Part shown: positions 1 to 10,924 of the stretch, one piece after another | How positions within the stretch are numbered: position 1 is the first letter of the stretch | Layout: each line of letters begins with the position of its first letter | Assembly (NCBI RefSeq): GCF_033568475.1 | Contig: NC_133122.1 | Location: forward strand, 154,869,361-154,933,360 | From: Henckelia pumila | Taxonomy: Eukaryota; Streptophyta; Magnoliopsida; Lamiales; Gesneriaceae | Length of the DNA: 64,000 bases | Direction: 5' to 3' | Notes under the pieces: model-generated | Seen by the model: the letters and a program-made list of their open reading frames with translations, nothing else | The model's database searches: none | What the model was told of the DNA's origin: nothing | Position numbers and translations under genes: made by a program

Positions 1-1363
1 TTGATTTGTTATTCTTTGCAAGTGCACAATTTGCTGTACATCTTTCTCACATTGTTTAGTTTTTGGATCCAAATGTAACAATTATGGTACATACCATGTA
101 ATTTTTTTTCGATGTGTTTCTTTTCTCCCCCCTAACATTGAGAATATTTCTTCATTAAAATGACAATCAGCAAAACATGTTGTAAACACATCGCTTGTCT
201 GAGGCTCAAGATATCGAATGATTGATGGGCTATCATAACCGATATAAATATCGATCTTTCTTTGAGGACCCATTTTTTATCGTTGAGGTGGTGCAATAGG
301 CACATATACCATAAATCCAAAAATTCTCAGATAAGAAATGTCTGGTTCTTTACCAAATGCAAGTTGCAATGGGGAGTATTTATGATATGCACTTGATCTG
401 ATGCGAATCAATGCAGCAGCATGTAAAATTGCATGTCTTCATATAGAAATAAGGAGTTTTGTTTTCATAATCATTGGTCTAGCAATCAATTATAGACGTT
501 TAATCAATGATTCAGCTAATCCATTTTGTGTATGTACATGAGCAATAGGATGTTCAACAATGATTTCCATTGACACAATAATCATTGAAACTCTGGGAAG
601 TAAATTCTCCAGCATTATCAAGTCTTATTTTTTTGATTGTATAATTGTGAAATTGATTCCGTAATTTTATTATTTGAGTAATTAATCTTGCAAATGTCAC
701 ATTCCGAGTTGATAATAAGCATACATGTGACCATCTGCTAGAGGCATCGATCAATATCATAAAGTATCGAAATGGTCCACATGGTGGATGAATTGACCCA
801 CAAATATCACATTGAATACGTTCAAGAAATATGGGTGATTCAGTTTGAATTTTAGCTGGTGATGGTCTTATTATAAGTTTTCCAAGAGAACATGATTTAC
901 ATTGAAACTTATTATTCTGAAAGATATTCTGGTCTTTCAGTGGAAGACCATGTGTATTTTTTATAATTCTTCGCATCTTATTTTCATCAGTTATTGTCTC
1001 AGTATCATACCCATTAGAATATATGTCATTAAAACTCAACAAATTTCTTTTTGATTGTGGTGAATATAAAACATCATTTATCAAAAATTTTGTGCCATTA
1101 GTTAACAAAAAATGTGTTTTACCACAACCTTCAATCAAGTCTACATGACCTAATATTATATTCATCATTGTTTTTGTTGGTTTTAGTTCCAAAAAATATC
1201 TTTTATCTAGAAAAATAGTGTGCGTTGTACCACTATCAGGTATGCAAACTTCCATGGGATTTTTTCCTTGTTTATCTTTTCTCATATCATTTTCCATATC
1301 TAACTTCAAAAAAAATATGAAATAAAGAAAAATTAAGGACAATACATATGCAAAATATAACAT
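1..1363 (-). pseudogene. copia pol fragment: protease, GAG-pre-integrase, integrase
   Basis: The longest open stretch (554-1363) starts near a protease active-site motif (D-S-G in VCIPDSGTTHT). It continues through a Cys-containing GAG-pre-integrase segment (FQCKSCSLGKL) into the integrase core (IQCDICGS, then FMILIDASSRWSHV and IRLDNAGEFTSQ). After a frame change the integrase C-terminal part continues to a second open stretch (82-273) with the copia post-integrase signature YIGYDSPSIIRYLEP and FADCHFNEEIF. Stops and at least two frameshifts separate the pieces, so no functional polyprotein can be made. It is truncated by the window edge before RT. Confidence 0.8.
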
Positions 1364-1579
1364 GTTTCATAATAACACAAGAATACATGAAAAATATAAT
1401 ATGTTACATTCTAGTTCCACCAATATATTAATCAATGTTTTCAAAATCATTCAAAAAATCAGCAGCATCGAAATGAGTTGATCCACTTAAATGGTCACTG
1501 TTTTCAACAAAATTGGTCTCTTTTTCTTTCCTCTTTATCGATTCTTTATAGAGCTTGCAAATGTGCTCAGGGGCTCGGC

Positions 1580-2480
1580 AAGTACGTGACTAATGTCCTG
1601 GAGTACCACATTTATAACAAACACTTTCAGATTTTGAGTGATTTTCATTTTCACTCATGTTTTCAAATTGCCTTTTTGGTGGGTGGTTCGTGACGCCCTT
1701 TTGAGATGAGTTATTGAAATAACTATCTCGATTGTTTTCATATCCACGGTCGCGACCACGACCGCAATCATTTCTACGTTCACGTCCACGTCCACGTCCA
1801 CGTCCTCGACCTCTTCCACGACCAAAATCTTGTCTATACCTTTGATTTTGGTTTCATTTTGACTTACGACATTTGCTTCTGAAAATGCCGTTGATCCAGT
1901 GGGTCGGAATTGATGATTTCTCACTAATAATTCGTTGTTCTTCTCCGACACAAGAAGACATGAGATGAATTCAGAATATCTCAAAAATTCACGCACTCTA
2001 TACTGTTGTTGTAGAGTTATATTTGATGCGTGAAAAGTGGAAAATGTTTTCTCAAACATTTCCATTTCAGTAACCACATGTTCACATTCAATTGTGAGAC
2101 TATTCGATACATCGCAGAGTTGTAATCACTGACTTTTTTAAAGTCTTGGAATCTTAAAGTATTCCATTCATCACGGGCGGTCGGAAGTATAACTTCTCTT
2201 ATATGCTCAAATCTTTTCTTTAACCCTATCCATAAAATCATTGGGTCTTTTTCTGTGAGATACTCACATTTCAATCCTTCATCAAGATGTCGACGTAAGA
2301 AAATCATAGCCTTTGCTTTATCTTGTGAAGATGATATATTATTTTTTTTGATAGTATCATTAGACCCAATGACTCAAGATGCATCTCTACATCGAGAGTT
2401 CATGACATATAATTTTTTTCGGTAATATCGAGCGCAACGAATTCAAGCTCTGCCAAATTTTATATGGTGGTATACTAGAA
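1580..2480 (-). pseudogene. copia gag with broken CCHC zinc knuckle
   Basis: Minus-strand translation gives a UBN2-type copia gag: AKAMIFLRRHLDEGLK, then DPMILWIGLKKRFEH and a long helical region, in two overlapping frames (2017-2307 and 1655-2077). A Gly/Arg/Asp-rich linker follows. Just beyond it, around 1595-1635, the minus strand encodes CYKCGTPGH, a stop (TAG), then SRTC. This is a C-X2-C-X4-H-X4-C nucleic-acid-binding knuckle with a stop after the His. The N-terminus near 2400-2480 is readable only with a frame change and stops. Confidence 0.8.
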
Positions 2481-2498
2481 AAATAACAATGCATTTTA

Positions 2499-2745
2499 TT
2501 AGTTAATTTCCATTAATATGACAATACAAAATAATGGATAAACTATGAATACAAGCATTCTTACAAATAAATGAAAAGTGCGAGTCGGATATTCACCGAT
2601 AAATACAAGACTCGTGAGTATGATAATTATAATAGTTATAAAAAATAGCCTTGAAAATTCCATCTTCTTATTCTTCAAAAAATCTAGGAGAAATAATTGA
2701 GAGAAAGAGTGAGTTTGGTGTGATTGAAAATGTGTTTGTGTGATC

Positions 2746-2747
<2 letters not shown>
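2499..2747 (-). CDS. small hydrophobic ORF in copia leader, unknown
   Basis: An 82-codon minus-strand ORF lies between the LTR and gag of the left copia element. From its internal Met (MEFSRLFF) it would encode one or two strongly hydrophobic segments (an Ile-rich run, then FVRMLVFIVYPLFCIVIL). I do not recognise it. It could be a chance ORF in AT-rich DNA or a leader-encoded peptide. Nothing in the sequence shows that it is translated. Confidence 0.2.

Positions 2748-2772
<25 letters not shown>
2746..2772. repeat. (TA)n microsatellite
   Basis: Uninterrupted TA dinucleotides directly upstream (minus strand) of the small hydrophobic ORF. Confidence 0.9.
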
Positions 2773-2777
<5 letters not shown>

Positions 2778-2834
2778 GCCGTTTTATTACCGTTTATGAC
2801 CGTTACTATATATACACAATAAAAATATATAAGC

Positions 2835-3145
2835 AGTAATATATAGTATAATCATATCACGTTGTTATAATATGGTGTTATAGACATTTTTTTTAATATA
2901 ATAACATGAAATTATACATTATAGTTAGTATAGAGTTAGATATAGTATATCATATCACATTATTATAAGATTGAAGTCCTTTTATATAATAACATAAAAT
3001 TATACGAATATGGTTAGTATATATATACACAATAAAAATATATATCATATAACGTTATTATAAGGTGGTGTCACAGATATCCTTTTATATAATAACATAA
3101 AATTATATATTAATATATATACATAGTAAAACTATATAAACAATA
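2835..3145. repeat. AT-rich tandem repeat, about three degenerate units
   Basis: Three imperfect copies of an AT-rich unit of roughly 85-115 bp follow each other. Each holds a variant of ATATCATATCACGTTATTAT, then a variant of TATAATAACATAAAATTATA. They occupy the leader between the copia LTR and gag. Confidence 0.65.
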
Positions 3146-3243
3146 AAATAAATATTCTTATTTGTTGAATATTTTTGCCTTTTCCTTGTGTTTTTGGAGC
3201 TTTGAAAATTATAGAAAACCTTCGAGTGATCATGCTGATAACG

Positions 3244-3501
3244 TGTTGTGAAAAAGTACAAATTTATGATAAAAAGTAAAACTCCAAAACTCAAAATATA
3301 TCAAACTCTACACTTTATAAAATTTTTCTATCTTAAATTGTGATTTTCTACACAAATGAAAAGACCTATTTATAGATCTCATTTGGAGATTAGTCCAAAA
3401 ATTAATACATCTTCATCTATATAATTAATCATACACTAATTTTCAAAATTTTATGCCTCAATTTTCAATATTATTTAATAAAACGGACTTATTTTTACAC
3501 A
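3244..3501 (-). repeat. copia 5' LTR (approximate ends)
   Basis: On the minus strand the sequence ends in CACAACA and is followed by CGTTATCAGCATGA, the arrangement seen at the LTR/primer-binding junction of many plant copia elements. The far end is placed at a TTTTACACA near 3501, because CACTA transposase homology begins shortly after. No second LTR is in the window, so both ends are approximate. Confidence 0.5.
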
Positions 3502-3539
3502 TTTGAACATTTTTGTACCATTAATTTTGAACTATCTTG

Positions 3540-4020
3540 CTTCTTCCCCTTTCTCTTCGCAATATTGATATTCTTACCGTTTTTCTTGTAATGACCCAAG
3601 TCATTTTCAATGGTTTTCATCGTATTGAGAATTTCTAACCCAGTAAAGACCTAAGTTTCTCTTTTTTCTCATCAAACTAATTATTTTTCTCACAAAATGG
3701 ATGATCATAAGCAAGAAATTAATCTCTTGTGGCCCAAGTATGCAAATTTTTTACTGTACTTAAGCCACACAGAACATACGTCTTCACCATATATTGGGCA
3801 ACCAACTTTCATTTTTGTGGCACATTCAGCCAAGTCTTCATAAGCTGATTAAAATCATTGATAGTGCACATCAAGATAACATTCAAATTGAACATGGACC
3901 TGCTAAATGCATCATACATTATCACATGTATATCCCACAATTCCTTCAAATCCTCCACAAGTTTTCACAAAGAGTTTTAAGTATATACAAATCCATATCA
4001 TTTACTAGTTGCTTCAAGCT
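3540..4020 (-). pseudogene. CACTA (En/Spm) transposase fragment, Transposase_21 type
   Basis: Minus-strand translation in shifting frames recovers the conserved C-terminal part of plant CACTA transposases. About 3840-3980 gives VEDLKELWD, then MYDAFSRSMFNL and LMCTINDFN. About 3690-3805 gives VGCPIYGEDVCSVWLKYSKK followed by FAYLGHKRL. About 3560-3630 gives GLEILNTMKTIENDLGHYKK with a Lys-rich tail. The order matches the family's 'DLKxLW...TYDA...LMWTINDFPAY...CPxC...YLGHRRFL' layout. Stops and frameshifts make it a relic. It shares orientation with the CACTA terminus at 25519-25881 and may belong to the same element. Confidence 0.75.
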
Positions 4021-4734
4021 AGCTTGAAATTAGTAATGTCAGCTTAAGATTTTCCTTCGCCATGCACATCAATGGAGTGAGGTTTTAATTAACCAATTTA
4101 GCCAACTAACAACTATATATGGAACTAAGGTCACCAAAATGGCAAAATACATAGGTTGCAAGAGCAAGGCTGAGTTTTCTAGGATCTGATGAAAATTCTA
4201 GCCACATATGATTTATTGTATCAAAGCTACCGAATAAACTAGATGATGAATTATATCATCATGACTTTTGTTGTTGGAGTAATAAATCAAGTCGTCGACC
4301 TTTTTTTTCTGATTCAAAAATCCTTTTTAATCTTGGTGTCATGAAAAAATACCTTAGGACCGTTTTAGGAACTTCTTTACGAACTTTGGAAGTGACTTTG
4401 TCAACCTTTCATCTTGAGAGACCACACTATGGATATGAGTCCAAATATTTCTATAGTATTGAACGCGGGTACGATATGTCCATACGCATGTCGAATACGA
4501 CAAAATCCATTTTTTTTTACTTTTCTTAAGGTTTACCAATCGGATATGCTTTGGACATGGCTAGGATACGCGATGAACACGTTTTCTAGATACATGCGTA
4601 ATTAAAAGTTTTAGGTGATAAATTGAGAAAATATTAAATTTCTGAGGACTAATAGTAAATATATGTCGAATCGTGAAGCTGATGCACAAGACAACATAAC
4701 AATATATATATATATACATTTGACATTTTATGGC
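4021..4734. other. no gene recognised
   Basis: AT-rich DNA with short open frames on both strands and no recognisable product. On the minus strand it lies between the syntaxin-like exons and the CACTA transposase relic, so it may be internal CACTA sequence. Confidence 0.4.
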
Positions 4735-5138
4735 GATTCGGGGATTACAAAACAAATCAAGTATATATGCATCATATTCATCTGCCCTCGTCCCGTTTCG
4801 AGGATAGTCTTGTGAATATTTGTTCAATGTTTCCAGTTTAAATGGAACTAAGAGATTAATATCAACCATTCAGACTTGGAAAGGAACAATTAGTCGAGGA
4901 AATTTATTTTATAAGTTGAATACTAGACCTGAAATTCATTCATGAGGTCTCGAAATTTTTTGGTCCAAGCACTGCAACAGTAAAAAAATCCGATCATTAG
5001 TGCATCAAAATTAAAACAGAGAGGCCAACGAAAATTTCAACTGGCGCTCACTTTGTCATGATCATCCTCGACCAATCCACGACACTACCTTTTCCACAAC
5101 CGGGCTTCTTCCCGTTTGTTAAATTCTGAAGCATTGAA
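4735..5138 (-). pseudogene. SYP13-like syntaxin (Qa-SNARE) fragment with introns
   Basis: On the minus strand an exon (5052-about 5134) encodes KKPGCGKGSVVDWSRM. It is followed by an 80-bp intron (4972-5051) with a GTGAGC donor, a CACTAATG branch-like site and a TTGCAG acceptor, then a 43-nt exon (4929-4971) encoding AWTKKFRDLMNEFQ. This aligns residue by residue with the plant SYP131/132 linker between the Habc and SNARE domains (family pattern QKPGCGKGTGVDRSRT...KKKFKDKMAEFQ). A third piece near 4740-4860 holds NGTRADEYD, matching the family's TGTRADEE. The rest of the SNARE protein is absent and the 43-nt exon has a poor donor, so this is a decayed or captured fragment. The copia at 5140-10126 is inserted within its upstream exon. 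Confidence 0.6.
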
Positions 5139-5139
5139 C
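5135..5139. repeat. TSD of copia 5140-10126 (left copy)
   Basis: TGAAC, identical to 10127-10131. Confidence 0.9.
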
Positions 5140-5585
5140 TGTTATGGATTATGCCGAAGCGAACATGACGATAATAGAAATTGCGGAATAAAATAATCAA
5201 CAAGAACACCAAAAATTTACGTGGTTCACCCAATATAGGCTACATCCACGGAGCTGCTGCAAATCTTTTATTACCGAAGAAATATTACAAGTGTATACAA
5301 AACAATATATCTCACCACACCCAAGCCCGAGTATTACCGAGAAAATATTTCTCTAACTCACATAAGAGATCACCGAAAAAAACTCTTTTTTCTCTCTCTT
5401 TATTATCTTCTCTAATGTTAATACAAAAGAAGAAGAGAGGAATGAGATACAATAACCGAAATAAGGGACCTTTATTTATAGGAGATCTTTTCATTCAGTT
5501 TCGATAATCTTTCGATGTGGGATTCTTTTTTCCTAATATTTTATTTAATGTGGGCCTCACCCCATTAAATATCACCTGCCTAACA
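5140..5585 (-). repeat. 3' LTR of Tork-like copia
   Basis: Starts TGTTAGGCAGG and ends CATAACA on the minus strand. It aligns along its full length with 9678-10126 and is immediately downstream of the polypurine tract. Confidence 0.95.
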
Positions 5586-5601
5586 ATTCTCCCACTTGAA
5601 G
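5586..5601 (-). other. polypurine tract
   Basis: The minus strand reads CTTCAAGTGGGAGAAT directly before the 3' LTR. This is the plus-strand primer site expected in a copia element. Confidence 0.85.
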
Positions 5602-5649
5602 ACTTGATTTCAATCATGGCTTCACATAGTCAATGCAGCAGCTCATGCC

Positions 5650-7225
5650 TCATCGCTTATACTTGCAATCCAACTGAAGTCGAACATAACTTCAGTTTGT
5701 CAGTGGTCACCGCCTTTGTGAACATATCAGCTGGATGTTTACTTCCAGGAATCTTTTTAAGCATCAAGATTCCATCTTCCAAAACCGATCTGATGAAATG
5801 GTATCGAACCTATATATGCTTCGTCCTAGCATGATAAACAGGATTCTTCGCCAAATGAATAGCACTATAACTGTCACAGTGTAATGTGCTATCCTCAAGC
5901 TTCTGACCCAATTCCTCTAGGAATGATCTTAACCAAATAATCTTTTTGCTTGCTTCCATGACTGCAACGCACTCAGCTTCAGTAGTCAAAAGTGCAACAA
6001 TCTTTTGCAACTTGGACACCCAACTTACTACCGTACCACCCAATGTGAACACATATCCAGTAGTACTCTTTCTGCCATCTAGGTCACCACCCATGTCAGC
6101 ATCGACATATCCTTGTAAGTTCTGATTAGTCCTCCTGAAGCATAGAGATAAACCAGCAGTACCTTTCAAGTATCTGAGAATCCAATTCACTGCTTCCTAG
6201 TGTTATTTTCTCGGATTGCTCATAAATCTGCTCACAACTCCCACTGCATGTGCTATGTCTGGTCTGGTGCACACCATTGTGTACATGAGGCTTCCGACAG
6301 CATAGACATAATGAATCTTATTGATATAAGCATGCTCCTGCTCCGTCGATGGTGATTGGACTTTGGTTAGTTTGAAATGACTAGCCAAAGGAGTACTCAC
6401 TGGTTTAGCTTCATCCATGTTGAATTTGCTAAGCACCTTTTTCACGTACTTTGCCTGAGATAACTTCAAGACTCCGTTCACCCTATCTCTTAAGATCCTC
6501 ATACCAAGAATTTACTTTGTAGCTCCCAAATCCTTCATTGCAAATTCTTTTGATAACTCTATCTTGAGTTTATCAATATCCTCCAGACAATATCTTGCTA
6601 TCAAAATGTCATCCACATATAGCAGTAGAATGATATAGGAACCATCAACCTTCTTCACATAACAACAGTGATCTGCATGGCACCTCAGGAAACTGTTGTT
6701 ATTCATGAATCCATCAAAATTCTTGTACCACTTTCTTGGAGCTTGTTTGAGACCTTAAAAGCTCTTTTGAAGTTTGCATACCATTTTCTCCTTTCCTCGT
6801 ACTTCAAATCCCTGTGGCTGCTTCATATAAATTTCTTCATCCAATTCACCATGAAGAAACGCCGTCTTTACATCCAATTGCTCCAGATGTAAGTATTACT
6901 TAGCCACTAGTCCAAGTACTGTTCTGATAGTGGTTAACTTAACCACTGGAGAGAAAATCTTGGTGTAATCAATGCCTTCTTTTTGTTGAAAGCCTTTTAC
7001 AACAAGTCTTGCCTTGTACCGTTTGCTGCCATCAACTTCTTCTTTGATCCGGTACACCCACTTGTTGTGTAATGCATTCTTGCCTTCCGAAAGTTCCGTC
7101 AACTTCCACATCTGATTGGATGATAGTGAATCCATCTCATCTTCCATGGCTAACTCCCACTTGGTTGAATCATCATTTTGCATTGCTTCTTCAAAGGTTT
7201 CCGGTTCACCTTTATCTATCAGCAA
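5650..7225 (-). pseudogene. copia reverse transcriptase and RNase H (Tork-like)
   Basis: The RT N-terminal part (6896-7225) has FEEAMQNDDSTKWELAMEDE and KWVYRIKEEVDGSKRYKARL. After a broken stretch (about 6707-6895) the catalytic segment at 6512-6706 has LLLYVDDILIA, the intact Y-V-D-D. Then come the RT C-terminal half (6203-6502: YAVGSLMYTMVCTRPDIAHA) and RNase H (5810-6190: GYVDADMGGDLDGRKSTTGY, TTEAECVAVMEA). A tail with KHPADMFTK lies below 5810. Four or more stops or frameshifts separate the pieces. Known copia pols are continuous with gag, so this copy cannot replicate on its own. Confidence 0.92.
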
Positions 7226-8825
7226 AATATAATGAAGTGCAGGGGGAGTATTTCTGAGGTGGTCTTATTGTTCTCAAAGATCTATTGAGTTCAATCACCG
7301 GAGTTTGTGGATCAACTTCTTGTGCAGTTTCTTCTTCTTGGTTACTATCCTCCGACTCATTCATAGGAATATCTATCAATGACACTTCATTTGGCTTCTG
7401 GACTTCAGGACATTTATCTCCTGCTGCAATATCTGACTTGTTCTTGTACAAAACTTGCTCATTGAAAATGACATCTCTGCTCCGAATGATCTTTAGATTT
7501 TGGTCATCCCAGAACCGATAACCAAAATCATTATCTCTATAACCAATAAAGAAACACTTCTTTGATTTCGGATCAAGTTTTGTTCTACTGGCTGAATCGA
7601 TGTGAACATATGAGAGACAACCAAACACTTTCAAGAACGAAAGGTTTACTCCTTTGCCACTCCAGACCTCCTCTGGTATTCTACAATCAAGTGGTACCGA
7701 AAGTCCTCTGTTGATCAGATACGATGCAATGTTAACTGCATCAGCCCAAAATGATTTCGGCAGTCCAGCGTGCAATCTCATGCTCTTGGATCGCTCATTC
7801 AGGGTCCTGTTCATCCTCTCAGCTATACCATTCTGTTGAGGTGTACTAGGAATGGTTTTCTCCATCTTGATCCCGTTCTGTGCACAATACTTCTTGAGCT
7901 CAATATCTTCATATTCTCCACCATTGTCAGACCGTAAGCACTTTACTTTCAAGTTGGTCTTATTTTCCACCATGCATTTTCACCTCTTAAAGGTATCATA
8001 AACATCAGATTTATTTTTCAGAAAATAAACCCAAACTTTTCTGCTCGAATCATCGATGAATGTGACGTAGTATCTTGAGCCTCCAAGGGATGTCATAGGA
8101 GATGGTCCCCATACATCAGTATGAATCAACTCCAACTTTGCTGCTTTCGGTTCTCTACCGCCTTTCGAAAAGCTTACCCTTTTCTGTTTTCCAAGAACAC
8201 AACTTTCACACAATTTGTGTTTGACAGTTTTTAACTCCGGTAGCTTTCCTTTTGATATCAACATCTTCATTCCCTTCTCACTCATATGTCCAAGTCTACA
8301 ATGCCATAGACTTGAGTTAGCTCCGGCATTCATAGCTGCTAACATGTCTCTGCAACTGAAAGTCATATAGAGGGTTCCAGTTTTTGTTCCTCGAGCAATA
8401 ATCATGGCTCCTTTGCTCACTTTCCAAGAGCCATCACCAAAAGTCACTTTATGACCTTCGTCATCGAGCTGTCCTACTGAGATCAGATTCCGGGTCAATT
8501 TTGGTACATGCCTCACTTTGTTGAGTTTCCAGATAGACCCGTTTGACATATTCAAACTGATATAACCCATACCAGCTATTTTCAAAGGTTTTCCATCTTC
8601 CAGGAAAATTTTTTCGTAATTACCAGCAATGTAATTACTAAATACATCACGATCACCGGTGGTATGAAATGAAGCTCCCGAATCCATAACCCAAGAATCA
8701 ACCGGGCTTTCCATGGATAGTACTAAGGCATCATGTACACCCTCAGTAACAGCATTTGCATTATTCTTGGGTGATCTGCAGTCCTTTTTCATGTGACCAG
8801 TTTCACCACAGCTCCAGCACTTCAA
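7212..8825 (-). pseudogene. copia zinc knuckle, protease and integrase (Tork-like)
   Basis: Two long open stretches (7980-8825 and 7212-7973) are separated by one frameshift near 7976. In order: CCHC knuckle CWSCGETGHMKKDC; protease DSGASFHTT; GAG-pre-integrase (LWHCRLGHMSEKGMK, LCESCVLGKQ); integrase core with HTDVWGP, FIDDSSRKVWVYF, RSDNGGEYED and TPQQNGIAERMNRT (the D,D,E catalytic set is visible); then the integrase C-terminal segment FFIGYRDNDFGYRFWD. Lengths are close to the normal family size, so this half is comparatively well kept. Confidence 0.93.
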
Positions 8826-9536
8826 TTTCTTTTCAAAGGAATTTTTGTCTTTTTCTGTTCTTGATTTGGATCTGCCACGCCATCGGTTAGAACCTTTTTC
8901 TCTACTTCTGCCCCTAATTTTGTTTTCGAGATTTAGGGCAGATCTCTATGATGTTGCTTCTCCCGAATCCTTATTGCAAACTTCTTCACCAAGGATTCAA
9001 TCTCTGACATCATTGAATGGTAACTTTCTCTTTCCACCAGAATTGCTAACCGCTGCCCGCATCGGCTTCCAAACATTTGGTAAAGACGCCAAAAAAATAA
9101 GTGCACAAATCTCATCATCAAATTTGATTTCAACCGATGTTAGCTGGGAAACAATCGTGTTGAATTCATTGATGTGTGCTGCCACCGAAGCACCTTCCTC
9201 CATCTTCAAGTTGAATAACTTTTTCATGAGGAACACTTTATTATTTGCTGATGGATTCTCGTACATGTCCGACAAAATGGACATCATCTCCTCCGTGGTT
9301 TTTGCTTCCGTCACGTTGTGTGCCACGTTCTTTGTTAGGGTCAATCGTATTACCCCTAACGCCTGTCGATCAAGGAGCTCCCACTCATCATCCTCCATCT
9401 TTTCTGGCTTCACCCCGGATAGAGGTTGATGTAGCTTCTTGCTATACAAATAATATTTAATCTGTAATCGCCAGAACGTGAAATCTGTACCGTTGAACTT
9501 ATTGATTCCAGGTCCCGATCCATCATTTTCGGCCAT
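8826..9536 (-). pseudogene. copia gag (Tork-like)
   Basis: An open frame at 8997-9536 begins MAENDGSGPGINKFNGTDF, the usual start of Tork/Tnt1-like gag (the sheet FNGTDFTFWRLQIKYYL recognises the family). It continues through the helical UBN2 region (EEMMSILSDMYENPSANNK, VAAHINEFNTIVSQL). A frame change near 9000-9130 leads to the basic region before the zinc knuckle. The start lies about 130 nt inside the 5' LTR/PBS junction, as expected. Confidence 0.9.
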
Positions 9537-9662
9537 CGCTTCTACCTCCTTAATAAAAATTTCAAAAATCTTTTTTGATGTGGAAGATCAGACAAGGCTG
9601 CAACCACAGAGTATACTCAGAATTTTAAGAAATTTTTCACCAAGGCTCCCGAACACCGTAAC

Positions 9663-9676
9663 AGCTCTGATACCAG
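9663..9676 (-). other. primer-binding site (initiator tRNA-Met type)
   Basis: The minus strand reads CTGGTATCAGAGC, complementary to the 3' end of plant initiator tRNA-Met, within 2 nt of the LTR end. Confidence 0.9.
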
Positions 9677-9677
9677 T

Positions 9678-10126
9678 TGTTATAGATTATGCCGAAGCGA
9701 AATGACGATAATAGAAATTGCGGAATAAAATAATCAACAAGAACACCAAAGATTTACGTGGTTCACCCAATATAGGCTACGTCCATGGAGATGCTGCAAA
9801 TCTTTTATTACCGGAGAAATATTACAAGTGTATACAAAACACTATATCTCACCACACCCAAACCCCGAGTATTACCGAGAAAATATTTCTCTAACTCACA
9901 CAAGAGATCACCGATTAAAAACTCTTTTTTTTTTCTCTCTTTATTCTCTTCTATATTGTTAATACAAAAGAAGAAGAGAGGAATGAGATACAATAACCAA
10001 AATAAGGGAGCTTTATTTATAGGAGATCTTTTCATTCAATTTCGATAATCTTTTGATGTGTGATTCCTTTTTATTAATATTTTATTTAATGTGGGCCTCA
10101 CCCCATTAAATCTCACCTGCCTAACA
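9678..10126 (-). repeat. 5' LTR of Tork-like copia
   Basis: Full-length partner of 5140-5585, ending next to the PBS. By eye roughly 25 substitutions or small indels separate the two LTRs. Confidence 0.95.
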
Positions 10127-10131
10127 TGAAC
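10127..10131. repeat. TSD of copia 5140-10126 (right copy)
   Basis: TGAAC, identical to 5135-5139. Confidence 0.9.
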
Positions 10132-10924
10132 ATAATCACTTGAGATAACAATTTTCTTCTTTGTGGTATCTAAAATATTCTACAGAAACAACCTCCAGCA
10201 ATGGGTTAAAATAATGTAATTAAGATACAAATAAATCAAAATATCTTTCAACCCCAAAGTTGAACCAAATATAGCTAGTAACCACTTTAAAAAAATTGTA
10301 CATACTTTGGAAATGCATGTCAAACACCAATTAGATTTGGAGAACCCGGCCAGATCCAGAAGGAGAGCTAAAAGAAAGATATATAGATGGAGACAAACGG
10401 TGAAAAAAAAAACACAAATAAAAGGTAGTGGCAGCAACGCTAAACAAAGGAACTTCGCTAATTTCAGAAATAAAATGATGTCACGCACATTATTCATAAC
10501 ACAAAAGGGGTAGAAATCAATAGCAACATCACTGTAAGCTGGAAATGCTCGCGAGGGAAAATTCCGGCGAGGAAGAGGAGGCAAACATCTCGATCGTAGT
10601 ATTTTCGCGTCACCTCTTTCGAGTCGCCATTCCGATTCTTGAACAAAATAGGGCAGCCCCCTGCCTTCGAAGGAATACGTTGAAGACAAGAATAGTGTGT
10701 AGATAGAAAAAGAAGGTGAAAAGTGTGCGATTTGCTTGGAGGAGTGGCCGGTTGGTGAGGATGAGAGGCGGCGGCGTAAGAAAGGGAGCGAAAGAGAGAA
10801 AGGAGGAAGGAGAATCGAAAGAAGAAGCTAGGGCTTGTGTTGGTATATGTGTATATATGTATTATATATGTGTGTTTAAAAAAAGAAAGAAAAAAAAACA
10901 AATATAATGGTTTAAGAAAAGTGT
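10132..10924 (-). other. gene-like leader sequence, identity unknown
   Basis: Between about 10500 and 10850 the minus strand is CT-rich and less AT-rich than its surroundings (CCCTAGCTTCTTCTTTCG, then a Ser/Pro-coding stretch). It resembles the 5' UTR or first exon of a plant gene. Open frames of 169 and 135 codons overlap here but show no recognisable domain. Splice-like sites are present (CTTACAG near 10536). It lies directly upstream, in the same orientation, of the syntaxin-like exons once the copia is removed, so it may be part of the same captured gene. Confidence 0.3.

Larger units (their letters stand above)
1..3501 (-). mobile_element. Ty1/copia element, 5' part only (cut by window edge)
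   Basis: Reading the minus strand from 3501 downward there is an LTR, an AT-rich leader, gag with a zinc knuckle, a protease motif (DSGTTHT), a GAG-pre-integrase/integrase region and the post-integrase segment reaching base 1. RT and RNase H, normally downstream, would lie left of the window. Several frameshifts and stops show the copy is dead. The right boundary is inferred from an LTR-like start TGTTGTG near 3244 on the plus strand and an end near 3501. No partner LTR is available to confirm it. Confidence 0.75.
5140..10126 (-). mobile_element. complete Ty1/copia element, Tork/Tnt1-like
   Basis: Two LTRs of about 450 bp (5140-5585 and 9678-10126) in direct orientation begin and end TG...CA and are flanked by a perfect 5-bp TSD, TGAAC. 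Minus-strand order is 5' LTR, tRNA-Met-type PBS, gag, protease, integrase, RT, RNase H, polypurine tract, 3' LTR, which is Ty1/copia order. Gag and pol motifs resemble the Tork/Tnt1 group. By eye the LTRs differ at about 5-6% of positions, including small indels, so the insertion is not recent. The coding region has several stops and frameshifts. Confidence 0.95.

Noticed and set aside
8845..9429. Plus-strand open frame of 194 codons
   Set aside because: Antisense to copia gag (8826-9536 minus); gag residues fully explain the openness.
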